A stretch of 64,000 nt of DNA, taken from positions 1 to 64,000 of the forward strand of contig JARKIF010000056.1 in NCBI GenBank assembly GCA_029378245.1, given 5' to 3'. This document shows, in pieces, positions 55,501 to 64,000 of this stretch. How positions within the stretch are numbered: the stretch's first letter is position 1; the number at the start of each line of letters is the position of its first letter. The position numbers and the translations under genes were made by a program. This DNA is from Roridomyces roridus (taxonomy: Eukaryota > Basidiomycota > Agaricomycetes > Agaricales > Mycenaceae). The notes beneath the pieces are model-generated. The model saw only the letters and a list, made by a program, of their open reading frames with translations, was not told the origin of the DNA and searched no databases.

Positions 55501-57674
55501 ATGGGCAAGATCTACCGCCAACCCAGTGAATTGTCGAGCGACTACGACTTCATCGTCGTCGGAGGTGAGGCTTGGTTAGATCGTTCTTCAAGCCTCGAAG
55601 CTGACCCTATATCCAGCCGGAAATGTAGGCGTTGACTCTCCCTGGTGCGACTTGTCTTTGACTTGTTTAGGCCGGCGCGGTCGTCGCAGCAAGACTTGCC
55701 GAAAATCCGGCGTTTAAAGTGCTCGTCATCGAGGCTGGACTCTCGTATGTGTTAGTCCCCCGCTTTACCCACTTCTGAGCGTTGCCAGTGACAATGAAGA
55801 GGGTTCTGATGTGCTTCGAATGCCTTTCCTCGCTGGTCGGGCCTCCGGGACCAAATTTGACTGGAGTCCGTCCATTCCTTCTCGACCGCGTCTCAAACTG
55901 AAGTTGCGTCTTAGACTATAAAACGACTGCTCAGGAAGGACTGGGCTCGCGTGTCGTTGATCTTCCGCGCGGTTTCGTCGTTGGCGGCTGCAGCAACACC
56001 AGTAGGCAGCTTCCTGGCTTTGGAACTCATTGCTGACGCGATTCTAGACAACCTCGTCTATATCCGTGGCCCAAAGAACGACTTTGACCGGCTTGCAGAA
56101 GTTTCGGGTGACCCGGGCTGGTCGTGGTCGGCACTGGACAAGTACGCAAAGATGGTCCGTCATGATCCTGTCTCTTAGCGCTTCGGTCTAATTCGGGTCC
56201 AGAACGAAAGCCATGTTCAGGCCTGGAACGGCAACGACGGTGAATACGACCCCACCGCTCACGGGCACGGGCCTCTCAAGACTACACTCGTTGCGGAGCC
56301 ATCCGAGCTCGATCAGCGCGTTAGAGAGGCGTCCAACCAGCTCAAGAACGAGTTCACGTGGAAGCACGATCTGAACTCTGGAGACTGCTTGGGTCTCGGT
56401 TGGATCCATACAACCGTGGGTGATGGCCAACGGAGTAGCTCGTCGACGGCGTTCTTGAACCCCGCGTTGGAGGCGCGCGACAACATTGACTTGCTCTTGT
56501 CCACGCATGTTACACGTCTTGCTCCGACCCAGGTGGGGGGCGTTGATTTTCGGGTAGTGGAGACGGCGCAGACCGCTAATGGTATATCCGCAAAGATAAC
56601 TGCCAAGAAGGAAGGTGAGCGTCGCGTCCTTGCGTTCTTCTTCCAATTCTAAAAATCCACCAAGTTATTATTTGCGCTGGCGCGATCGGAACTCCGCAAA
56701 TTCTCCAGCTCTCCGGAATCGGACCCAAAGCTGTCCTCGACCGCGCAGGTGTGGCCCAACTCGTCAACCTCCCCGACGTTGGGCAGCATCTCCAAGACCA
56801 GCCCATCCTTTTTTACCAATGGCGGGCCAACGTGCCGACACTCACGTCGTACCTCCGTGACCCAGCGAATGTCAGTTCTGCGATGGCAGAGTATGCCAAG
56901 AGCAAGACGGGGTTTGCCGCCGGTGCAGCGTTTGTCAATACGATCGCGTTCTTGCGGCTCGAAGAGGCGGAAATGACTAGACTACTTGAAGGAGCCCGCG
57001 ACCCTGCAGCTGGCCCAGACTCGGCGCACTTCTTGTGGGCGTTCGTGAACACTTTTCTGCCAAACCCGGGGCAGAGCCCGCCCACCGAGGGTGACTGGAT
57101 TACAGTCTCGGCCGTACTCCAATCTCCGACTTCCTGTTCGTGCTCTGTTTGGTGATCTTTTCGATTCGCTAATCTTGTTATCTAGCTGGCTCAGTCGACA
57201 TCGTTAACGCCTCGGCATTCGACCACCCTGCGATCAACCCCGCCTTCCTCTCAACTGCGTTCGACATCGGCACCATGATCACCACGTTCAAGACCCTCCA
57301 CAAGTTCTTCTCCGCACCGGCCTGGGCGGGGTTTCTCGGCGAGCCGTCCGACGAAGTCGCAGCCCTCACGAGTGATGCCGCCATCGAGGCGTACATTCGC
57401 AAGTATATGAATACGATCAGACATCCTGTCTCGACCGCGCGTATCTCGCGAGCAGATGAGGACGCCGGTGTTGTCGGGCCGGATTTGAAGGTTAAGAAGG
57501 TGCAGGGTCTGCGTGTTGTGGACGGGTCTGTTTTGGTATGTCTTCAGTGTACATGTGCCCAGAGCTATTTCACTTACCCGCGGACAGCCGTTTGCCTCTG
57601 CGGGCTTTCCGCAAGCTCAGATCTACATTTTGGCTGAGCGCGCAGCGGCGTTGATCAAGGAGACTTGGGCTTAG
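55501..57674 (+). CDS. GMC2: GMC-family FAD oxidoreductase, inverted copy of GMC1
   Basis: The ATG at 55501 opens MGKIYRQPSELSSDYDFIVVG. Exon 1 (55501-55564) is followed by an 8-base microexon (55617-55624) and an exon starting AGAVVAARLAENP, giving the GAGNAG motif. Further: [108 protein letters not shown] and a final IKETWA (TAG 57672-57674). Protein identity to GMC1 is very high along the whole length, so the duplication is recent. No signal peptide at this start. It looks intact. Phe again replaces the second catalytic His. Confidence 0.86.
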
Positions 57675-59139
57675 GAAGGAAGGAATGTCAAGGGAGGTAA
57701 ATAAAGGTGCCCAAGCTCGGGGCATGGCAAGGTTAGGAGGACTCGACTCCGGGAAGGGATGATGCATCATGAAGTCGCCCAGTTCAATTATGTATCCTTC
57801 CGCCCACATTGTTGCCAGCCTCCTCGCGCTTTCCGGTGTTTCTGTCTGGAACTCTTTCGTTGACTCTGAAGCACCCTTTTGTGGAGTTTCAAGGTCCTGC
57901 TTCCGCAGAAATGGGCATCGGGTTCAAAGATGATTTTGGAGACATGAGGCTTGGAAGGAAGCGCTGGAGATCGAATATGTCGTTACTTGCACTGCTGCAG
58001 AATCCCTCGACCGAAGGCCAAGGCCATACACCAGAACGACCATGTCCGTGGTCAGCGACCCGCGCAGTTATCATCTCGTTCTGGCAAGCACTGTGTATAG
58101 GGTGATTCGTCAAGGTGATTCGTCAAGCGCGTTTTTGTTTATTTGCCAAACACTGACCCATGTCTACCTCGACTCGATACTCCCGCAAGAGAAGAGTAAT
58201 CAAGCACCAAAGCATCCAGGAAGATGGAAGGACTAAATTTCTCAAAGTAGTCTACCCCTCATGGCTTCGGGCTGACTCTGTGGCACTCAAGGCTTGAACA
58301 GACTGTCATTGAAAAGTGTGGCTCGTCAGTGCCGATCGTGAAAGAAGAGATCTTTTTCCACCCATTGGGATCTTGGGCTCGAAGCCTTGGATATGCTACC
58401 GATATCGATTCTATACACGAACTGGATAGGAAAGGCAATTTCGGGCCTGGGCTTCACATCGGATATCGGCACAACAAAACCCGGTCAGAATTATATTTTG
58501 TTATACACATCCGGTGAGTGCTTGGAATCTCTCAAGTGTTTGGGCCTAACCATCTTCACAGCGACGACGGGACGTCTACCACGTTCAACCCGGACGGGGT
58601 AGTAGTGTGCGTCGATTCGGGGAACTTAGCAATGCGCCCACAAGTCGCGACCTCAACGAGTGGAGATTGAGTAAGGCGCGAAGGATTCCAGAATGCCAGA
58701 TATGAATTTGGACGTAGGCATGTACAGAGACGGAAATAGAGATAAGAGACAAAACGGTCGGACAAAGAATCCACGAACTATAGCTTCGGTACCAAGGACT
58801 CCAGCCCTACATGTGGCCACTCAGAAACGTTGCAAAGAAGAACGAAACGAGAACACTCACGCAGCAAGAGACGGGCATTGCCAACATCCGAGTGTCGAGT
58901 TTGTCGTAATCGTCGTCCGGTGGTGGTCCTTGATGGGCGTCCCCAGCACACACCGTCCTTCGCACGAAAAACTCTTCCATCGTCGTCGTCAGCTTCGCCA
59001 CGCCGCCGCCACAGCCTTCATCCTTCTTCGGTCCCGTCGCGTCTTCGTGGGTCTTGCCCGATTCTCGAGGAGGGTGTTGGCGAGAAGAGGAGAAAAAAAG
59101 GAAAATGAGGCGGGGTATATGGGGAATTGACGAATGATT
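57675..59139 (+). other. Long intergenic stretch with a possible small gene
   Basis: No gene is firmly supported. Two hints: at 57789 an ATG opens a signal-peptide-like start (YPSAHIVASLLALSGVSV); and at about 58265-58510 an open frame with FFHPLGSWARSLGYATD and ELYFVIHIR joins over a good 51-base intron (GTGAGT..CACAG, about 58512-58562) to DDGTSTTFNPDGVVVCVDSG, ending near 58670. They could be ends of one secreted-protein gene, but the middle could not be connected. Confidence 0.25.
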
Positions 59140-61405
59140 CTATACGTTGAGGTCGGGCGGAGGCAGGCGGCGCTCCATGTGGGCTTCCCAGTCACTGTAA
59201 GAAGAAATGAGAGAATGCCGCGAGTAGACAGACTAGACGTACGGTTGGGGCCCCCACATGGGATGCGCTTTCAGTTCTCCGTAATCCTCGAATCGTTCAC
59301 GGTAATTGACGGAAAATATCTGTGAATACAAGTTGAAACTCGGTGAATGTCCAAGGAGCGCCGGGCATACCTTATTGAGAAACGACAGCATGGCTGCGTT
59401 GTCGAGCACGGAGTGGGGAACCGGCACCAATGGACTTGAACGTGATCTTCTTCAAAGTCGTCCAAGTGGAAGTGGGGCAACTAAGAGTAAAGTGTCAGGA
59501 AACGAAACTCGAAAAGCGCTAAACGAATTACCTCGCCGGCCGCCAACCACTCATAAAGGACGACGCCAAAAGACCAGAGGTCGGCGTTGAAAGAGTAGTC
59601 CGTCCCCAGCTGGATTTCTGCGCACATGTAGCCTTCTGTGCCACACCGCCCCCGCGTAGAATTAGGGTTGTCTCGATCGGCCCATAACATCGGGAAAGCG
59701 TCGGTACGTCCCGCTCGAAGATCGTGCCAGGCGGGGAACGTCCCTGGCTGCGGGTCCCCAAAGGTGTGGGCGATTCCGAAGTCGATGATCTTAAGGTGGC
59801 CGTCGGCGCCGAGAATAAGGTTACTGCTTTTCAAATCCCGGTGCAGGATGCCGCGTTGGTGGATTGCTTGCATACCTAGGACCTGCAGAAAGAGTCAGTC
59901 AGGGGGACATCAACGAAGCCAAGTCACTCACCAACTGGGCAGCAAAGAACCGAGCAGACTCGACTGTCAGCGACGTAACAAGGCTCGAGAAACATCGCCG
60001 GCCACAGTCCTGGATGATATGAGGACAATGTCAACAAGGAGAGGCAAGGATAGCATACCATGATGACATAAAAGGAGTTCGTGTCCTCGAAGAACCCGCG
60101 CACGACCGGAACCACCGCATTGTCAGCCATGCGCAGGTGACATCCGACCTCTTGAGCTACGGATGACTCGGCATGAGAGTATTCGTGACGTTCGATACGT
60201 TTGACAGCGTATACCCCTCCAGTATTCTTGTTTTCGACCTTGATGACATCCCCGAAAGCGCCATTACCGAGGTAGTCTTTGGCGCGAAGTAAAGCAGGGT
60301 CCACGTGCGACAAGAGGCCCGGAAGGTTTCTTGCCTTCCATCCTTCACGGCCCCAGAACCCGCCCTCGTCGGGCTGGTTATCGGGAGGATCGCCTTCGGG
60401 TTCTGAATCGTTGTCTGCACCGGTAATGTCGAGTGAGGGACGTTCTGAGTTTATATCGAGTGCCGTGCCGTAAGAGGCAGTAGTCGAGGTTGGGGCGGCA
60501 TCGACTTGCACACCAACGAGTCCTGGGCGATGGGGTGGGTAGTCCACATGGGGGTCGGGATCTGGCTCGGGTGGGATACCTTGAGTTGCTTCGATAGCAG
60601 CTTGAGGGACGCGTTCGGTATGCTGGTATTTCGTGAACACATCGTGAACATTGTTGACCAAATCGAGCCCGAGGGCGATGACGAAGACCAGGGGGATGAA
60701 GCTAGATCTGCTGAAGGTGTTGAGGACGGTGGCGGCCTTGCATATCTCCAAGTGGAGGTGGACTTTGGCAATGTCGACGAGACCGAGCAGCGCGTATAGC
60801 GCGACCTTGACTTTGCTATGAATTTGACGGAAGCCGAGGGCAACCGTGATGGTGGAGAGATGGAGGAGGAGGCGGATGGAACGCAGCAAGTAGGCAACAC
60901 CGCGTACGAGGAGCACGACGGGCGCCAATACGAAAATCGCAAACATGAGATAGAGACACTCCAACGTGCCGTCAACGGTCTTGACAAGTCGACGTCTCGC
61001 ACCGAACCTGGCGAGGAGGGAGAGCACAACGACGAAAGTTGCGAGGGCCGTCAAGGACGAGATGACCCATAGCGCAAACGGGACTTGATAATCGCCACTG
61101 GGAATCGTGGGGGTGCCTCGAACGTCCCATGGTATTGTACGAGTTGGAGGAGGTGGAGGAGGTGGGGTAGGCGGGATGTAGACAAGGGGGTAGCGAATGC
61201 CAGTGACTTGGGACCAGTATGGCTCTTGACGAGTCCACGGCGTACGACGGCGAGGGCCCGGTTGATAACGATGCGGAGGGAGCGACGCTGGTCGAACCAG
61301 CCATTGACGAGGGTGGTGACGGCGGTGTAAAGCGCGAACGAGGACATGTTGGTGGGACGGATGCAAGTTGTAATGGAGGGTGGCTGACCGTGACCAAACT
61401 TTCAT
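59140..61405 (-). CDS. Multipass-membrane serine/threonine protein kinase
   Basis: The N-terminal part has a proline run (YIPPTPPPPPPPTR) followed by about four hydrophobic spans (FALWVISSLTALATFVVVL, CLYLMFAIFVLAPVVLLV, LLHLSTITVALGF, FIPLVFVIALGLDLV). A linker of about 120 residues, rich in Pro/Asp/Glu, leads to a canonical kinase: LGNGAFGDVIKV, VYAVKRIERHE, ILHRDLKSSNLIL, LKIIDFGIAHTFG, RCGTEGYMCAEIQLG and DLWSFGVVLYEWLAAGE, ending DWEAHMERRLPPPDLNV (TAG 59140-59142). All catalytic residues are present; the usual APE reads CAE. The start is uncertain: an ATG at 61405 is in frame with the membrane part, while one at 61347 would give a more hydrophobic-looking start but needs a splice. The cytosolic kinase is probably tethered to an internal membrane. 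Confidence 0.72.
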
Positions 61406-61754
61406 GAGACATTCCAAACAAACGATCGGAGAATGGAGACGCGTCTGACGTCCTCGGGCACGTGCAGGGACGCGCTGAGGAATGTTATGGCCATGGCGGT
61501 AGCAGCGAAGAAGGGCACCTCGATTTGGCCTCGATATTGCCGTTTTGGGAAGGTCAGCATCGCGCTCGTGTGCGACGAGTATGCGCTCCAATACTACGAA
61601 TGTTACTCCGTGAGTATCCACTGTCTGCCATTGGCCTCAGTTGTGAACAAGGGAGTATTGTCCGAATGAAGTAAGATTAGATACAAGGTACATGGAATAC
61701 AGTGGCAAGACATATTGTTGAGGGTATGAGGGTATATGAGAAAGTCGCTTTTGT

Positions 61755-62362
61755 TTACGCGCCATGTCTGCCAAGTCCTGCAGCACTCTTGCTCACCAGG
61801 TTACTCATGGCCTGCTTCTGCTGGGCGCGTTTTGCCCTAAAGGAACGTCAGCTTATAGCTTATAAGCCTTGACTCAAGGAAACACGACGCACTCTGCAGC
61901 AGCCTCGCGTTCCAAAACAAGGACATGCTCCTTGGCCTCCTTCACCATCGCCCGCGCCTGCATGAGAGCACCTGAAATCGTTCGAGATTTTTTTCAAGTA
62001 TTTGGAGGTGAAAAATACTAACGATCCGCCTCTGCCTCTGCCCTCTCTGCGATTCCCACCTTGTCGCGTGCAGCGAGGATGGTAGGGTCGTTGTGGACAT
62101 CCATATTCCCGTTACGCCCGAAAAACCCGGGACCGCGACCGCCGCCACTGTTGCCGCTGTTGCCGCTGCGTACACTGTCCGTCCCACTCATGACGCTTCC
62201 GGTGCGGTTGATACCGCCATCTTGGTCGGCACCATCGTCGAGCGAGCGACGTCCAGAACGGCCGAAGAATCCACGGCGGGTGCTGCCAGTGTCATTGGTA
62301 GTCTCGACCGGGGGAGGGGCGGGTTCGTTTGTAGTTTGATGATGAGGCTTGAAGAGCGGCAT
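61755..62362 (-). CDS. Small conserved Gly/Arg-rich protein with C-terminal helix
   Basis: Three exons run from the ATG at 62362 (MPLFKPHHQTTNEPAPPP) to TAA 61755-61757, about 155 residues. The first exon has RRGFFGRSGRRSLDDG and GGGRGPGFFGRNGNMD repeats (GFFGR twice). The second and third give a helix ALMQARAMVKEAKEHVLVLE, REAAAEAKRAQQKQAMSN and the end SKSAAGLGRHGA. No signal or membrane segment is seen. Similar small proteins occur widely in basidiomycetes, but I know of no assigned function. Confidence 0.7.
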
Positions 62363-62544
62363 AGTGTAGTATTGGTGCTGAAGATAATAGTTCCGTGGAC
62401 ATTCTCCCAGCCGCGTTTAAGTACTAGGGCGCTCGAGGAGTGGGAACTCGACGTCATCCTCGGGTTTCTGTAGGCTATATCAGTTTTGTGGTCATTGTGG
62501 AGTGAGTCTCCACCAAATGCTCGAAAGATAATCTGGGGATATTA

Positions 62545-62857
62545 GAGCGTATTGGATCTCGAAAAAAGTGGAATTTCTGTCGAACGAAACTCGCTTAGGA
62601 TTAAGCGAGTTTCGACAAAATTGATGGGGATGATCTCGCCCTGAAGCAAGCTCGCCACCGTTCTGCGAGTCTTTGCAGAGGACATTCCCAGAGATGAGTG
62701 TGTAAACACCTGTTTTGCTTCCACGTCTGCTGGACCTGAAATGAACAAGAGACTCGCGATTTACTGCTCTCCATCAACTTTGGGATTTCACGAAATCCGC
62801 TCCACTTTAACCGAAATTTCGCTTAAAGTGCAGTTTTTTCCAAATCCAATACGCTCT
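62545..62857. mobile_element. Small MITE with TA target duplication
   Basis: The ends are inverted repeats (GAGCGTATTGGAT at the left, its complement at the right) flanked by TA at 62543-62544 and 62858-62859. Total 313 bases. Inside near the left end is a hairpin of two 13-base arms around GGAT (about 62585-62615). No ORF of note. It is probably a Tc1/mariner-type non-autonomous element. Confidence 0.65.
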
Positions 62858-62859
62858 AT

Positions 62860-63850
62860 TCTGGTGGCGCTGGTCGTGCCTGTGTGGAGCGCATGGCGGT
62901 CACAGGAAAAGTGGTGAGGAGATCACTACCGCGCTACTCCACCTTGCATGGAAATTCGCGCATCTCGAGCCTGCAGCTGGCTTCCAAACGTCAAAGGCGC
63001 GAATCAGACAAGACCGTGGTGGACAGGGCTAGAGCATATTCTCAACGAGCACAGGAGATGGAGGGCACCAAGTAATCCTTTTCTCTTTGAGGAATCGGGT
63101 CGTACAACAAGAACGCAGAACGTGGGCAGCGATGCTACCAATGTTTCTAGCCACCGTACGACGCCTAGTTCTTCTCCGACTCTCCTTTCTGAAGTGAGTC
63201 TCGCTGCAACGAATATGAGTGGATACTCGGATTTCGGGATGACACCAGCGCGTACCCAGATTGTGGTGAGCTGCGAGAAACGTCAGCGGGAAATTGAATA
63301 CATAGAAGCAGCAAACGCACTCGTCTCCTCTGCAACGGCTCGCCTGCCAACTCGGCCTGGACGAGGGAATAGAGTGAGATAGTAGAACGAAGCAATCCTC
63401 CCGTATGCGGACCTCTCTATGGGCGACTGCTCGGATTATAGCAGCGCATGTAAAAGCGATACCACAGGACGCGATAAAGGTGTTCATCTTCCAGTTTGCG
63501 GGTTGGGACCACCAGCCGCCAGCGGGTGACCAAACGAATTTCGGATACGGATATCTACCGCCGCCTCCCTATGAACGGCGCTCAGCAGGCATAGGAGAAG
63601 TGAGTCTGGCGCGTACCATGATAAGATGTAGAAATGGGAAATGGGTGGTCGGCCGCAGATGAGGGTTGTTGTGTAACCGGAGAAGATGAGCGTGATACCT
63701 CTGCTCTCGTCTGCTCTTCCATGAACTTTCGGGCTTGAGGGCTCAATTCAGCTGGAAACTCATTGTCGGCTCGATTCCTTGCTCAATCCGACCATAAAAA
63801 CTATCGGAAGCTAGGCCACACGCGTTACGCCTTGCAATCGACCCGACACT
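62860..63850 (+). other. Intergenic stretch with unsupported frames
   Basis: Open frames at 62948-63382 and 63405-63662 on the plus strand, and 63029-63487 on the minus strand, overlap each other. The plus-strand frame has charged helical text (CEKRQREIEYIEAANAL) that could be real, but start, splice sites and homology are lacking. The last 190 bases should contain the promoter of the PEX3-like gene. Confidence 0.25.
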
Positions 63851-64000
63851 ATGTTTGACTCTGTCCGCGCTCGCATAAATGTCCCGCGGACCATGGGATT
63901 CGTTGGGGCGGCCTACATTGTCCGTAGGTATATCTTGGACCGTCTGGAGGACGTCAAAATACAAATGGAAGAAGACCGTGGGGCTAGAGACAAGTGCGTC
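63851..64000 (+). CDS. PEX3: Peroxin-3-like protein, 5' end only
   Basis: The ATG at 63851 opens MFDSVRARINVPRTMGFVGA, a short basic start followed by a hydrophobic stretch (GFVGAAYIV), RRYILDRLEDVKIQMEEDRG and ARDK up to a GTGCGT donor at 63994. This matches the usual N-terminus of fungal PEX3: a short lumenal segment, one membrane anchor, then a charged helix with DRLxxVK. PEX3 docks PEX19 at the peroxisome membrane and is needed for membrane protein import. The rest lies beyond the window. Confidence 0.65.
   Translation, partial: MFDSVRARINVPRTMGFVGAAYIVRRYILDRLEDVKIQMEEDRGARDKCV

Noticed and set aside
54870..55529. A 219-residue plus-strand frame between K6 and GMC2
   Set aside because: It overlaps the K6 first exon in antisense and runs through the shared promoter into GMC2 out of frame.

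Overview
The window is nuclear DNA from a filamentous basidiomycete, most likely an agaricomycete. Genes carry many short GT-AG introns (about 45-65 bases). Gene content fits that group: FunK1-like and TKL kinases in many copies, GMC oxidoreductases, GH12 and GH31 glycoside hydrolases, an F-box and a BTB protein, the nucleoporin Ndc1 and the start of a PEX3-like peroxin. The species cannot be named from sequence alone. Gene models were spliced by hand, so exon joins and some start codons are approximate.

Layout. At 1-7.9 kb lie a decayed TKL-kinase/VHS gene broken by a transposon, a block of small helical-protein genes (family C) and a broken FunK1-like kinase (family K). At 7.9-12.8 kb lies an intact-looking giant fusion on the minus strand: TKL kinase, VHS, GAT and three SH3 domains, with a second transposon inside one intron. 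At 13-20.5 kb there are single-copy style genes: F-box/LRR-like protein, GH31 glycosidase and an MFS anion symporter. At 20.7-23.5 kb a tandem GH12 pair follows. At 24.6-36.8 kb families K and C recur with family D (unknown) and a GMC oxidoreductase. At 36.9-44.5 kb come an intronless FAD monooxygenase, Ndc1, a single-pass surface protein and an unknown protein. At 44.7-57.7 kb are decayed D, C and K copies, a BTB protein and two more GMC genes. At 59.1-64 kb come a multipass-membrane kinase, a small conserved protein, a third small transposon and PEX3.

The main theme is local duplication, often inverted, followed by decay. About 3.65-7.5 kb (C1, C2, K1) is an inverted relative of about 24.6-28.7 kb (K2, C2', C3). 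The GMC1/K4 head-to-head pair is mirrored by K6/GMC2. All three GMC genes sit next to a K gene. Of six near-full-length K genes only K3 and K4 read cleanly; K1, K2, K5 and K6 carry stops, deletions or frameshifts, and two shorter K relics are present.

The strongest candidates for something undescribed are the linked K kinase and C helical-protein families, the TKL-VHS-GAT-SH3 fusion whose ATP-anchoring lysine position reads Glu, and an 8-base microexon that completes the FAD-binding motif in all three GMC genes.
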